Shown here: one piece after another, positions 44,791 through 55,247 of the stretch
How the letters are laid out: each line of letters begins with the position of its first letter
Position numbering within the stretch: position 1 is the first letter of the stretch
NCBI GenBank assembly: GCA_001657325.1
Contig: LWRO01000005.1
Location: 186,001 to 250,000, forward strand
DNA from: Geitlerinema sp. BBD 1991-9
GTDB taxonomy: Bacteria > Cyanobacteriota > Cyanobacteriia > Cyanobacteriales > Geitlerinemataceae
Reading direction: 5' to 3'
DNA: 64,000 nt
Notes under the pieces: generated by a model
Database searches by the model: none
What the model saw: the letters and a program-made list of their open reading frames with translations, nothing else
Told to the model about the DNA's origin: nothing
Translations under genes and position numbers: made by a program

Positions 44791-47718
44791 TCACGCTCGA
44801 TCTTGCTGCATGACTGAAACCCGCACTCGATCGAGGGCGAGTTCCAATTGTTCAACTAATTCTGCCATGCCTTGGTCTTGGCTGTCCTTGGCCTGATGCT
44901 CGAGTTGTCGTGCCAGATCGGGAATTTTCAACACGGCGGCGCTGCTACTCGCGCCTTTGAGTTTGTGGGCTAACTGAGATAACCGCATCCAATCGGCTTT
45001 TCGGAGTGCTTCCTTAATGTCGCCCACGCAGATTGTTGCATCTTCAGCAAACGTTTGCAGTAATTCCTGTTGAAATTCGCGATCGCCGCCGGTGATTTCG
45101 TTGAGTCGATCGAGATCCACGGAAACGACGAATTCTACAGCTGTTTCCTCAGCGTGCGAAGCCCCCGAGCGGCCTGCAGTTGGAGTTTGGTCTCGGTCTT
45201 GGTTTTGGCCTCGATCGTTCTGACGCACCCATCGTTCGATCGCCGCTCCAAGAACTTCCCGCTTGACGGGTTTGCTAATGTAGTCGTCCATACCCGCTTC
45301 GAGACAATGTTCTCGATCTCCGTCGAGGGCGTGAGCCGTCATCGCGATCACAGTCGTATGTTGCTGGTTTCCCTCCCGTTCCCGTAATTTTCGCGTCGCT
45401 CCGTAGCCATCGAGAACGGGCATTTGACAATCCATCAGTACGATATCGAAGGATTCTCGCTCTAGTCGATCGAGTGCGATTTGCCCGTTATCTACACAGG
45501 TAACATCTAAATATCCCAACAGTTTGAGTTGGTTGCGCACCACCTTTTGATTCACGGGCGTATCTTCCACCACTAAAATCTTCACCGAGTCTTGGTGTCC
45601 GTTGAGTCCGTTCGTCCGCGCCGCCTCAATTTTGCCAGACACGGGAATGCTATCGACTTCTTCAGCCGAAGCGACTTCGAGCGCACTTTGAAAACGAACG
45701 GTAAACCAAAATGTCGATCCCTTGCCTAACTCGCTTTCGACCCCGATCTCGCCTCCCATGAGCTGTGAAAGCTGTCTGCAAATCGCCAACCCCAAACCCG
45801 TACCCCCATACTTGCGCGTCGTCGAAGCATCTACCTGAGAAAAGGATTGAAATAACTTGTGCTGGTGTTCTGGAGCGATCCCAATCCCCGTATCCCGCAC
45901 TTCAAAGCGAACCAAAGCCGAACCGTCGCTATCGTGCAAATACAGACCCGCAATGCGGATGCTCCCCGAAGACGTAAACTTGATCGCATTCCCCGTTAGG
46001 TTGATGAGAATTTGCCGGACTCGTGTCGGATCGCCCTTCACCCATCGAGGTAAAGCGGGGTCGAGATCGATCGACAGCAGCAGTCCTTTCTCATGAGCGG
46101 GGGCGAATAACAAGCGCTTGACTTCGTTGAGGCAGTTTTCGAGATCGAACGCAATGCACTCCAAGCGCATCTGTCCAGCTTCTAACTTCGAGAAATCGAG
46201 AATGTCGTTGACGATCAGAACGAGGTTTTCGCTGCTACTGCGGATCGTTTGTAGGAAATCCCGCTGTTCTTCCGTCAAAGGCGTAACCAGCAACAATTCT
46301 GTCATGCCGATCACCCCGTTCATCGGCGTGCGGAGTTCGTGACTCATGTTCGCCAAAAACTGACTTTTGGCCACCGTTGCCGCTTCCGCCGCCGATAATG
46401 CCGCTTTGAGATCGACCGTGCGCTCTTCGACCTGCTGTTCCAGGTTACGAGAGTAGCGAGTCAGTTGGCTGTTCGCACATTTCAGTTGCCAGAGAAAGTA
46501 CCAGTTTACGAGGGTCACAGACGATCCGACGATGGCGAACAGCGGAGTCACGATGGGCAACAGCCAACCACTCTGAAAAGCAACGTACACGATCGAAAGG
46601 AGGACGATGCCACTTCCGAACGTCGACGCAACGGCCGCCAGCAAACCCACGCTATACCCTCGCCTGCCAGCGAACTGAAGCAATTTCCAAGTCACCGCCG
46701 CACCGATGACAGACCAGCTGAACGTCCAACACCATTCGATCGATTTCGGCCACAACTGCAGGAGCGGCCGACCTTCCAACGCCGCGCTGAGCAGTTGACT
46801 GACGATATTGGCGTGAACGACCACACCCGGCATTTGCGGGGGATCTTGGCGCAGGTTGCTGCTGTAGGGGGTATAGAAAAAGTCGTTGAGACTCGGTGCG
46901 ACGGGGCCGATTAAAACGATACGATCGCGAAATCGATCGAGGGGAACGTTGCCGTTGAGAACGTCCGTCATGGAGACGGTCTCAAACGTCTCGCTCTCGT
47001 AGTGGAGCAGGATTTGAAAACCACCAATTTCTTCGTCGAAGTAGTTGCCTTCTCGACCGGTTAACGGAATGAGGATGGCTCGGCCCAATCCAAAATGGGT
47101 TTTTTCCGCATCGACGAGTTCGAGGACGATGTTTTGTCGTTCTAAATAGTGCAGAACCAGAAGTGTCGCCAAACCCAAACGTTCTGTATTGGCTTGTCCG
47201 CCCGGGTTTTCAGCTTCGGCGTAGAGAATGGCACGGCGAATCTTGCCGTCGGCATCGGGGACGAGGTCTGACATCCCAACCTGTCCGGAGGCTTCAAGTG
47301 CAGGAGGGGGAGCGACAGTATGACCGATGAATTTCTCAACGCCGAACAGATTCGGCGTCGATCGAAAGACTTCCGCCAGTTCGGCATGGCCCGGCTCGAC
47401 CGGAAGATCTCGATATAAATCCAAGCCGATGGCGGCAGGTTGACCCGAGCGAATGTAGCGCAACAATCGAGCGAGGGTGAGATCGGGCATCGGCCAGTGT
47501 CCGACCGTTACAATGTCGGGTTCGTCAATGGCAACGACGATGATGCGTTTATCGGTGGGAGGAGTCGATCGAAGTCGAAACAGTTGGTCGCGAGCTGTCC
47601 ATTCCCACAGTCGGAACACCCCCCCAATTTGCCCGGCGACGACGAGTCCGGCCACAAGGGGAGCTGCAATCGCAACGAAACGCCACTGCCAAATTTTCGA
47701 CCAGTTCCGAGATCCCAT
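44791..47718 (-). CDS. Hybrid histidine kinase: CHASE2-HisKA-HATPase-REC-HPt
   Basis: This protein has about 975 residues. After one membrane segment comes an extracytoplasmic CHASE2 domain ([41 protein letters not shown]), then three membrane segments, a coiled coil and HisKA ([12 protein letters not shown]). HATPase, one receiver ([26 protein letters not shown]) and HPt ([10 protein letters not shown]) follow. The ligand of CHASE2 is unknown. ATG 47718 is preferred to TTG 47730. It is the first gene of an operon with the cell-wall amidase, which suggests control of, or by, envelope state (inference). Confidence 0.9.
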   Translation of the reverse strand: MGSRNWSKIWQWRFVAIAAPLVAGLVVAGQIGGVFRLWEWTARDQLFRLRSTPPTDKRIIVVAIDEPDIVTVGHWPMPDLTLARLLRYIRSGQPAAIGLDLYRDLPVEPGHAELAEVFRSTPNLFGVEKFIGHTVAPPPALEASGQVGMSDLVPDADGKIRRAILYAEAENPGGQANTERLGLATLLVLHYLERQNIVLELVDAEKTHFGLGRAILIPLTGREGNYFDEEIGGFQILLHYESETFETVSMTDVLNGNVPLDRFRDRIVLIGPVAPSLNDFFYTPYSSNLRQDPPQMPGVVVHANIVSQLLSAALEGRPLLQLWPKSIEWCWTFSWSVIGAAVTWKLLQFAGRRGYSVGLLAAVASTFGSGIVLLSIVYVAFQSGWLLPIVTPLFAIVGSSVTLVNWYFLWQLKCANSQLTRYSRNLEQQVEERTVDLKAALSAAEAATVAKSQFLANMSHELRTPMNGVIGMTELLLVTPLTEEQRDFLQTIRSSSENLVLIVNDILDFSKLEAGQMRLECIAFDLENCLNEVKRLLFAPAHEKGLLLSIDLDPALPRWVKGDPTRVRQILINLTGNAIKFTSSGSIRIAGLYLHDSDGSALVRFEVRDTGIGIAPEHQHKLFQSFSQVDASTTRKYGGTGLGLAICRQLSQLMGGEIGVESELGKGSTFWFTVRFQSALEVASAEEVDSIPVSGKIEAARTNGLNGHQDSVKILVVEDTPVNQKVVRNQLKLLGYLDVTCVDNGQIALDRLERESFDIVLMDCQMPVLDGYGATRKLREREGNQQHTTVIAMTAHALDGDREHCLEAGMDDYISKPVKREVLGAAIERWVRQNDRGQNQDRDQTPTAGRSGASHAEETAVEFVVSVDLDRLNEITGGDREFQQELLQTFAEDATICVGDIKEALRKADWMRLSQLAHKLKGASSSAAVLKIPDLARQLEHQAKDSQDQGMAELVEQLELALDRVRVSVMQQDRA

Positions 47719-48176
47719 AAGATACGACAAACCTTCCCGACATTTCTCGCAACGCGGGAAGGAGAAACCTCGTACTCAAGTCATACCAAAATCGAGAACC
47801 TAGTGTCGAGTCACGCTACGAGTCACCTTGGGAAGAAACTGAGATCCGCAACGTTTAGCGGCATTTTACGCGATGTTGCGGCGTTTTAGATTCCGCTCTC
47901 CAAGGCTGACTGCATTGAAAACCTGGCAGATTACCCGTTCGAGAAGCGATAGAGGTTCCAGATTCTCTCTCGCAGTTTGCCATGCCGCATACTCGAAAAA
48001 CGGGAGCGTTTCCGCTGAAACCCAAGTCGATGAAAATTCCGTAGACTGTTTTACTCGACAATCGTTTTATCTACGGTTGACTCAGACCTACGCCTGACGA
48101 CTCGATCGCCCCAACGAGGCGCAGGTCTGAGTAGATGCTCCTGAAAGTTATCGTGTCGAGAACGTTCTAACACAGC
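47719..48176. other. Intergenic region with hairpin
   Basis: Between the DUF928 gene and the CHASE2 kinase, both leftward. It contains the inverted repeat at 48080-48132 and presumably the kinase promoter. No coding frame is convincing. Confidence 0.4.
48080..48132 (-). terminator. Candidate DUF928 terminator (15-bp imperfect inverted repeat)
   Basis: ACTCAGACCTACGCC pairs with GGCGCAGGTCTGAGT with one mismatch around a 23-base loop, 45 bp after the DUF928 stop. No T-tract is present. Confidence 0.45.
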
Positions 48177-48905
48177 TCAATCTGCTAGAGGGGCTTGCGC
48201 GAGGTTTTCTAGACCCACAGAGGCGAGTAGTTCGTTCCAGCTGGCTGCGAGGTGACTGTCTTGAGGACGAGCTTCGCGGGCGAGAGCAAGGGTGCTGAGG
48301 GCATCGTACCAAACGCCAGCATCGCCGTAAGCTTGTGCTTTTTCGACGGGGCTGTGCGCTTGTTCGAGGTTTCGGGCCAAGTCGGCTTCGACGGGCATCC
48401 GATACACGACCCCTTCAATGGTTGGGTTATCGGGATCGGCAAGTTCGGAAACACAATGGAGTTCGAAATACCATTTGTAATCTTTACCCAGTTGCAGTTC
48501 CGGTGCGTCTTCCGGCAACGTCACGCTCACGATACCACCTTGTTCGGGCAGTTCGACGCGGGTTCGATAGTGTTCGCTCGTTGCATCTTGAAGGCTGAAC
48601 GAAGCTATCGTCGCAGTCATCGGCGGGACGTAGACGAAGAACGTGGGACGATCGGCAACGGTGAGAACTCGCTGAGTGTTCGGTAAAAGAGGGAGGATTT
48701 GTGCCGTGGCTTCAGCCCCTGCGAGACAGCGATCTCCTCGGCTCGCTCCGCCAGCCGTTGAGGTTCTCGGTTGACCTGCCACGCCGTCTGGGGTCGAAAA
48801 CGTGACGGCTCCGGCCGGGCTGAGGGCGAACAACGCGGCACTACTGACTAAAGCGGCTGCTAATGCCCTTTGTCGAAAGTTGGGTTTTAAGTTAATTAGA
48901 TTCAT
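48177..48905 (-). CDS. DUF928 domain secreted protein
   Basis: This 242-residue protein has a signal peptide (ALAAALVSSAALFALSPAGA). The mature part contains CLAGAEATAQILPLLPN, RPTFFVYVPP and GKDYKWYFELHCVSELADPDNP, the usual signature of the cyanobacterial DUF928 family. Its function is unknown; it is often found with CHAT/TPR secretion-type loci in cyanobacteria, as here. It is upstream-isolated, with a 369-bp leader. Confidence 0.85.
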   Translation of the reverse strand: MNLINLKPNFRQRALAAALVSSAALFALSPAGAVTFSTPDGVAGQPRTSTAGGASRGDRCLAGAEATAQILPLLPNTQRVLTVADRPTFFVYVPPMTATIASFSLQDATSEHYRTRVELPEQGGIVSVTLPEDAPELQLGKDYKWYFELHCVSELADPDNPTIEGVVYRMPVEADLARNLEQAHSPVEKAQAYGDAGVWYDALSTLALAREARPQDSHLAASWNELLASVGLENLAQAPLAD

Positions 48906-49274
48906 ATCTTCCTTCCTTTCCGTCGATTGATTTTACTCCTGCTTGCCCCCTTCCTATCATAGTCTGAGGATTTCGTCCAGATTGTAAAATCTCCGTCAAG
49001 ATCGGTTAGAGATTTGGTAAATTTATAGCGATCGATCGTGGCTATCCGGCTCGTTTGAACGTTGGTATTTCAACTAATTCTCAATATGACAGCCAAACGT
49101 CAGGTTCAAAACGAGTCTTCGGTGCGGAAAATGGGCGTTTTCTTGAGGAAAATGCATCGAATCGCAGGAGTCAGCACGACCCAAACGGCTTGCTAATCCT
49201 TGGAATGCCGTTGTCAGTCCAACCCCCAACGAGCCGGCTCGAGGCAACAGCTTGTCAAACACAAATGTTACAGT
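48906..49274. other. Intergenic region between CHAT gene and DUF928
   Basis: A 369-bp gap with the DUF928 promoter presumably in it. AAGGAAG directly upstream of the DUF928 ATG is a good Shine-Dalgarno. No ORF or repeat. Confidence 0.4.
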
Positions 49275-51848
49275 TCACATCCAGTTTCCGACTAGAACAA
49301 ACGGTGCCCAAAAGAAAGGATGCTCGTAGTCAGATTGTACTAAAAGCGATAGTTGGGCTTGTCGTAGGGCTTCAGCTTTCGTCGTCCCGGGAATAGCAAG
49401 TTGTCGGTAAAATTCGACCATTAAATTCGCCGTCGATCGATCTCGAACGGCCCACAAGGTTGCAATCGTCGATCTCGCACCGCTTTCGACCGCGAGTCCC
49501 GCCAGCCCCAACACGGCTCGATCGTCCCCCCTCGCCGTTTGACAAGCGCTTAGCACTAACAGTTCTAACGCCCCCGAACGTCGTTCGTCGCGCCGCTTCA
49601 AGAACGTTCCCAACTCGCTAACGGGCAGTTTACCGTCCCAGGTCACGATAAAGGTTTCATTGGCATCAGAACTAAACTGACCGTGGGTTGCCAAGTGCAG
49701 CACGGGACTCGACGTGCGCGACAGGGCTTCTCGGGTGGATTCTGTCGTGAACTCTCGATCGAGTTGAATTTGGGCGGGAATTTCGTCAGCGATGCGTCGG
49801 ACTTCGGATTGAACTTCGGGTAAGGCCGCAAATCCTTGCCGTCCCTCGCTCAAACCGCCAATGACCGCTTGCAATCGCCGATTGTCCAGGGGGCGAGATT
49901 CGAGCAGTTGCAATCCCGGGGTCAGAGCAAGTCTGTACCGCTCGAGGGCGTAACGCTCGCCATCGTAGAGAACCGACATGGGTAGGTTTCGCAGGGAGCC
50001 ATCTAAAACGAATACCAACGTTTCGACGGCAGACTGCTGTAGGTAAGGTTCGGCCGGACGGAGTAACCAGTCGTAAAGTTGGGTGTAAAGTGCGAGCCGT
50101 TGGTCTTTGGGAAACGACAAACTCAACGCTTGACGCATCCGGCTGAGCTTTTCTTCTAATTGGGTTTCGGGAATTGCAGTCCGATAGCTTCTCAGGGGTT
50201 CTCCCGGCATTGAGAGAATGACTTCTAATCGATCGCTCAGGACGATCGGGTAAATGGCGGCGGCGTGGGGATCGATCCCGTCGATCTGCGTCGGACGCGC
50301 TTCCAGACACGCCTCTCGGAAAAAGTTTTCGAGCTCGGCAAGCTGGAGTGCTTCGATCGTCTGTCGGGCTTGCTGTAACTCCGCTTGGGTGGGATCGTCA
50401 GCCAGCAACAAACTCACCAAATCTCGATAGATCGGTTCGACGCTGTCCCGAAACGACAGCCGAACCTCGGGGTTGATCGTGACGAGGTCGTGACTGAGGG
50501 CTTGCAGTTGCTTCACGGCTTCGGTGTACGCAGTCGTGGCGTTGTCGAACTCGCCGAGTTGTTGGTAAAGCCGTCCGAGTTGAGCTTGCCACTGGGCAGT
50601 AATATCGGGCGTGTTGAGGGACGAAACGGTTTCGAGGGCGAGCTGGGTCAAGTCGAGGGCGTTCGTCCACTGCTGCTGTCGCTCGTAGAGATGGCCGAGT
50701 TCTCCCAGGGCGTAGGCTTCAGCTCGTGGGTCTTGGAGCGTGCGAGAGCGCTCGATCGCCACGGCTAAAAAATCGGCGAGAACGGAGAGATTGGCAGCAG
50801 CGTGCGGTTCGAGTTGCAATCGCGTTTCGACGAAATTCACGGTGGCGTAAACGGCATCCCGACTCGGGGGTAACGACAGCAAACGCCCTTCGACCGTTGC
50901 TAAGAGATCGATCGCTGTCGGCCAGTCTTCTCGATCGACCGCCGTTCGGGCCCGATTGAGTTGCACGATCGAGGCGACCGTTGGATTGGTGGCCTGCTGT
51001 GCGGCTTGTTGGTAAAATTCGTCGGCTGCTTCGAGATCGCCAAGGGCTTGTGTCGTCTGACCGAGCGCTTGCAACACGACGCTTTGTTCGGGAATCGCTT
51101 CGAGTCCTCGGGAAATCTCCAACGTCCGTTCCAAAACGATCCGAGACTCTTGCAGATCGCCGATCACTTGCAACGCGACGCCTAAATCTGTCAGTGCGGC
51201 AACTTTTAGTCGATCGTCAGGACGGTCGTTCAGGCGTTCGGTGACCGTTTCGAGCAGGGTTTGCGATCGACGGTACAATCCTAAAGCTTGTAGGGCGATC
51301 GCTTGGTTGGTCAACGCGCCCAATTCGCCCAGCGGGTCGCCGAGTTCGGCGTACCGCACAGCCGCATCCTGCCAAATTTCTAACGCCGATTGAGCGTCAC
51401 CTAACGCTAAACGAACTCGACCGAGGGCAATGGCAGCTTGGGCTTCCACCGCTCGGCGTTCGGACGGTGGCACGTCAGCCAGGACTTGCCAACTCGCTTC
51501 AACGGCCTGTCGCGCCTCGATAAACTGTCCGAGTTCGTACAGTGCCATTCCTTGATAGGTATAGCTCCCCGCCTGACCCAACGCATCCCCCCGAGCGGCA
51601 AAGGCTTCAGCCGCTGCTTGAAATCCTCGAGCCGATCCTTGAAACTGGCCGCTTTCGTAGAGAAAGCGTGCTTCCCGTTCGAGGGTGGTCGGATCGCTCG
51701 TTCGCTCGCTCGTTTGAACGACTGTCGGCGGAACGGCTCCAGACCGATGGGATATCGTGGTAAACCCCCACCAACCCAAAACGAAGAGGATTAAGAGAAA
51801 TCCAAGTTGCAATCGTTTGCGCCAAGCGAGATCGAACCGTGCGTTCAT
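49275..51848 (-). CDS. CHAT-domain TPR protein (caspase-like)
   Basis: This protein of about 857 residues has an N-terminal membrane segment (LGFLLILFVLGWWGF), then about ten TPR units, and a C-terminal CHAT domain. The catalytic His is in LHLATHGQF, the Cys in LVLSACQTARGD, and the GLAGLAVESGARSTIATLW segment follows; the dyad is intact. CHAT proteins are caspase/separase-like peptidases. The position of the anchor predicts a CHAT domain outside the cytoplasm or on the membrane surface. ATG 51848 is preferred over TTG 51863. A conserved-looking element at 51987-52026 lies upstream. Confidence 0.9.
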   Translation of the reverse strand: MNARFDLAWRKRLQLGFLLILFVLGWWGFTTISHRSGAVPPTVVQTSERTSDPTTLEREARFLYESGQFQGSARGFQAAAEAFAARGDALGQAGSYTYQGMALYELGQFIEARQAVEASWQVLADVPPSERRAVEAQAAIALGRVRLALGDAQSALEIWQDAAVRYAELGDPLGELGALTNQAIALQALGLYRRSQTLLETVTERLNDRPDDRLKVAALTDLGVALQVIGDLQESRIVLERTLEISRGLEAIPEQSVVLQALGQTTQALGDLEAADEFYQQAAQQATNPTVASIVQLNRARTAVDREDWPTAIDLLATVEGRLLSLPPSRDAVYATVNFVETRLQLEPHAAANLSVLADFLAVAIERSRTLQDPRAEAYALGELGHLYERQQQWTNALDLTQLALETVSSLNTPDITAQWQAQLGRLYQQLGEFDNATTAYTEAVKQLQALSHDLVTINPEVRLSFRDSVEPIYRDLVSLLLADDPTQAELQQARQTIEALQLAELENFFREACLEARPTQIDGIDPHAAAIYPIVLSDRLEVILSMPGEPLRSYRTAIPETQLEEKLSRMRQALSLSFPKDQRLALYTQLYDWLLRPAEPYLQQSAVETLVFVLDGSLRNLPMSVLYDGERYALERYRLALTPGLQLLESRPLDNRRLQAVIGGLSEGRQGFAALPEVQSEVRRIADEIPAQIQLDREFTTESTREALSRTSSPVLHLATHGQFSSDANETFIVTWDGKLPVSELGTFLKRRDERRSGALELLVLSACQTARGDDRAVLGLAGLAVESGARSTIATLWAVRDRSTANLMVEFYRQLAIPGTTKAEALRQAQLSLLVQSDYEHPFFWAPFVLVGNWM

Positions 51849-51986
51849 CGATAAACTGTGCAAAAAGCTCGTAGAAGGGTTTGGGGGTCAACCAGATCGA
51901 ACCCTACAAGTTGTCAGCGATCGGGTCGGGAGAACGTCGGGCAATTGACGATTGCGATCGATCGTTGTCAATACAGATAAGATCGT

Positions 51987-52026
51987 CCTCTTGTGGGGTA
52001 AGCCCCCTCTTAGCCTAGGATAACCG
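51987..52026 (-). promoter_or_regulatory. Shared upstream element, copy 1 (CHAT gene)
   Basis: On the plus strand TTGTGGGGTAAGCC, then 8 bases, then CTAGGATAACCG. A similar arrangement occurs at 57923-57960 upstream of the sigma-factor gene, in the same orientation relative to the gene. It is about 139 bp upstream of the CHAT ATG. Confidence 0.5.
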
Positions 52027-52073
52027 AGTGTTCTGGGTAGAGGGGTGTTTCTCGATCGAGAACGGTCAAAAGT

Positions 52074-52916
52074 TTAAGTTAAATTTAATGAATTTGAATT
52101 TAATGAATTTAAGTTCATAAAGTCTCTGAGGGCTTCGACCATCCGAGGGGGCCAGCGACGGACTTCGCGAACCCAGGTTAAATCGCTGTAGCGCGAGTCT
52201 AAACCGCGAGCGGCCACCCAGTTACTCTCGGCTTCTCCCATTTTTCCCGTCGTCCACAAAACGGCTGTCAACGCCGCTCGCATATCGGCAAACTGGGGGT
52301 AACGACGCACGATATTTTTCATTTCTCGCAACGCCGGTTGTGTTTCGCCAACTTGATAAAGGGCTAGGGCGTAGTTGGCACGCGCTAAGGCAAATTTGGG
52401 GGCGAGTTCGACGGCTTTGGCGTAGTCAGCCAGAGCTTCGTTCCAGTCCCTGCGGCCGGCGTTGGCATTCCCGCGATTGTTATAGGCAGCTGCGTCTTTG
52501 GGAGACCGGTCTAACACGCGATTGTAGTCAGCGACCGCATCGCTCCACTGTCCTAGGGCTTCGTAGACCGTACCGCGATTGAGATAGGAATCGGGGACGT
52601 TGGGGGCGAGTTCGATGGCGCGGTTGTAATCGGATAGTGCGTCTTGAAGCTTGTTTTGTCCGGCGCGCGTGTTGCCTCGATTGCTCCACAGGGCAGGATT
52701 GTCGGGTAGGAGTTCGATCGATTCGCTCCAGTAAGTCTCGGCTTCGGCAAAGTTGTTTTCGCGCAAGGCCGCGCTGGCACGTTCCACTAAGATTTCTACC
52801 TGCTCGAACGGGGTGTCGATCGGATCGATCTGACTCGCCGTCGCGACTGAGACCAGTCCGAACGCGACGATCGACACCCAGACCAACCCACTCAAAACCT
52901 TAGCAACCCAACCCAT
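52074..52916 (-). CDS. Secreted TPR protein (lumenal type)
   Basis: This 280-residue protein has a signal peptide (VLSGLVWVSIVAFGLVSVATA) and then at least four TPR units with the pattern ALWSNRGNTRAGQNKLQDAL and AAAYNNRGNANAGRRDWNEAL. It is probably in the periplasm or thylakoid lumen, acting in protein contacts. The extreme C-terminus (NLNSLNSNSLNLT) is encoded by a short imperfect 15-bp DNA repeat, and may be a recent extension. It is 225 bp upstream of the CHAT gene. Confidence 0.85.
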   Translation of the reverse strand: MGWVAKVLSGLVWVSIVAFGLVSVATASQIDPIDTPFEQVEILVERASAALRENNFAEAETYWSESIELLPDNPALWSNRGNTRAGQNKLQDALSDYNRAIELAPNVPDSYLNRGTVYEALGQWSDAVADYNRVLDRSPKDAAAYNNRGNANAGRRDWNEALADYAKAVELAPKFALARANYALALYQVGETQPALREMKNIVRRYPQFADMRAALTAVLWTTGKMGEAESNWVAARGLDSRYSDLTWVREVRRWPPRMVEALRDFMNLNSLNSNSLNLT

Positions 52917-52951
52917 AAACCGTTTTCTCGATCGACTTTACGGCAATTGTA

Positions 52952-54979
52952 TCAACCTTGACGGACGGGCAGTTCGATAACGATCTCTGTACCTCGATCG
53001 ATTCGATCGTTGACGTACAGTTTACCCCGATGCCCCTGGACGATAACTTGATAGCACGTTGACAACCCGAGTCCCGTTCCCTGACCGACGGGTTTCGTGG
53101 TAAAAAACGGGTCGAACACGCGATCTCGGATCTCGGCAGGAATGCCCGAACCGTTGTCGCGGAAGGTCAGACGCACCCACACCTGAGAAATTCGCTCGGT
53201 GACGATTGTGAGCTGCTTGGGGTGTTCGACCTCGTCAAGGGCATCGAGGGCGTTTTCGAGCAGATTAAAAAAGACTTGATTGATTTGACCGGGACGACAC
53301 TCGACGTTCGGTAAATCGGGATCGTACTGTTTGCAAACCTTTAAATCTGCGACAAACCGCTGTGTGAGGACGACGAGAGTACTTTCGAGACACTCGTGTA
53401 AATCAACAGCTTTTTGTTCGGCTTCGTTGAGATGCGAAAAGGTTTGCAAGGATTTCACGACATTAGAAATGCGATGAGAACCTTCCTTCATCGATTTCAT
53501 AACATTTGGAAAGTCCGAACGTAGGTATTCAAAATCGATCTCTTCTTTGATCTGTTCGATTTCTGAATTTTGCAAATTTTGAAAGCTTTCGAGTAGTAAC
53601 GTCCCGTATTCGTTGGCGTAGTGTAAATTGGCAAAGATAAAATTGTTGGCGTTATTAATTTCGTGGGCGACACCTGCCGCCATTTTGCCCAAACCCGAGA
53701 GTTTTTCACTTTGAATCAATTGTAGTTGTGTCGATTGCAATCGATCGAGCGTTTCTTGTAATGCCTGTGCTTGTGCTTTCGTTTGGGCGTAGAGTTCTGC
53801 TTGTTGGATGGCAATGGAAATTCGATCGGACAATTGCGTCATCAGTTGACTCTCGCGGCTTTTCCAACGTCGTGGAGCGCGACAGTGATGCGCGACGAGC
53901 AATCCCCACAAGTGTGAGGCTTCGGTTTCGGGTTGTTGTCGAATGAGAATGGGAACGATCAAGTTAGCCCGCACTTGCAAGTTTTGGAGAAATGCCGCGT
54001 GGCATCGATCGAGTCCGGGATCGCGAGTCACATCGTCAATGGCTCGCACTCGCCCTTCGCGATACAGTTGGGCGTACTCTCCTGAAAAACAATTATCCGC
54101 CCCCATGTCGCCGAGAACAGAGATCCAGGGATCGATAACGTCTTCGACAACGACGCGACCGTGCCAGTTTTCGTAAAATTGATAAATGACCGCGCGATCG
54201 GTGTTTAACAGCCGTCGCGCACCTCGAACGGCAGTTTTGAGAATAGTGTCGGCATCGAGGGTATTGCGAAGTTGATTAGTGACGAGGTGCAAAAATGCTT
54301 CTTGGGCAGCCGCGTCGAGTGTCGTTCGATATAGTAAGGCTCGATCGATGGCAATGCCGAGTTGACGGGCAACCCCTTCAAGGAGTTGGATTTCCCCATC
54401 TTTCCAAACTCGTTCTCGATCGCATTGATGGAGTCCGACGATGCCGTTGACTTTGTCCCGGTTGCGTGTGGCGATGGCTAACATCGATCGAATGTTCAAC
54501 GAGCGCGTAATTTGCTTCGTCGTGTCGCTCAAACCGGGAAATTCGATAAAACGTTCGACGGCGATCGCGTTTGGTGCTTGCAGTAAAGCTTGAATATGAG
54601 CGTTGTCCGCTGGGTCGATTTCGAGACCGAGTTGTGAGGGATGGTCTCCGTCGTTATATTCGCCTCGGGTCACGAGAATGTTGCATTCTGGGTCTTCCCG
54701 CACGAGAATGCTGGCGCGGTTGCTCTGTAGCGTTCGACAGAGCAACTGACAAGCTGTATTCAAAACTTCGTTGAGATCCAACGTACTGCTCAATTGAATG
54801 TTAATTTCGTTGAGTAGGGTTGCGATCTGACACTGTTCCTTGAGGGTTTCTGCTGAAACGACAGAAACATCCGTCGAACAGTCGTCGCCAGGCTCTGCCT
54901 CTGCTAGATTGGGGGGCGAAGCCGATCGCCCGGAACGATCGAGCAGTTGCCAGTCAGACGAACGGTGTGGAGAAGACAT
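52952..54979 (-). CDS. Cyanobacteriochrome histidine kinase (GAF-CBCR GAF-HisKA-HATPase)
   Basis: This 675-residue soluble kinase has an ordinary GAF domain (about 60-217) and a second GAF (about 228-397). The second GAF reads DRAVIYQFYENWHGRVVVED, GADNCF, EGRVRAIDD, LDRCHAAFLQ and VRANLIVPI. Cys326-His327 matches the bilin-attaching Cys-His of cyanobacteriochromes. Cys297 sits in a D-x-C-F motif 29 residues before it, the arrangement of dual-Cys DXCF photoreceptors. HisKA (VAHEINN, His439) and HATPase (NLLENALDAL, FDPFFTTKPVGQGTGLGLS) follow. It should sense light, probably blue/green or teal, and phosphorylate an unlinked regulator. Confidence 0.85.
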   Translation of the reverse strand: MSSPHRSSDWQLLDRSGRSASPPNLAEAEPGDDCSTDVSVVSAETLKEQCQIATLLNEINIQLSSTLDLNEVLNTACQLLCRTLQSNRASILVREDPECNILVTRGEYNDGDHPSQLGLEIDPADNAHIQALLQAPNAIAVERFIEFPGLSDTTKQITRSLNIRSMLAIATRNRDKVNGIVGLHQCDRERVWKDGEIQLLEGVARQLGIAIDRALLYRTTLDAAAQEAFLHLVTNQLRNTLDADTILKTAVRGARRLLNTDRAVIYQFYENWHGRVVVEDVIDPWISVLGDMGADNCFSGEYAQLYREGRVRAIDDVTRDPGLDRCHAAFLQNLQVRANLIVPILIRQQPETEASHLWGLLVAHHCRAPRRWKSRESQLMTQLSDRISIAIQQAELYAQTKAQAQALQETLDRLQSTQLQLIQSEKLSGLGKMAAGVAHEINNANNFIFANLHYANEYGTLLLESFQNLQNSEIEQIKEEIDFEYLRSDFPNVMKSMKEGSHRISNVVKSLQTFSHLNEAEQKAVDLHECLESTLVVLTQRFVADLKVCKQYDPDLPNVECRPGQINQVFFNLLENALDALDEVEHPKQLTIVTERISQVWVRLTFRDNGSGIPAEIRDRVFDPFFTTKPVGQGTGLGLSTCYQVIVQGHRGKLYVNDRIDRGTEIVIELPVRQG

Positions 54980-55247
54980 AGGAATTCCGTCTCGGACGAA
55001 GATCGATTGGGGTATGGAAAACGTTGCGGGAGTCAGAAGCGACGAGGAAAGCGGGTATCGCCAAGCCTCATTTGCAGTTTAGCCTCGACAATCGCGTCAA
55101 TTTCGCGGTTTAGGCATTTTTCCCGCTCGAAATTTACAACTCGAAATTTACAATTTAAATCGAAGTGCGATAGAGTTTATTCTCATCAGAATACTTAGAA
55201 ATTGCAACTAAAGATGTTCTGGTGGTTGACCGGTCGAATCGCTGAAA

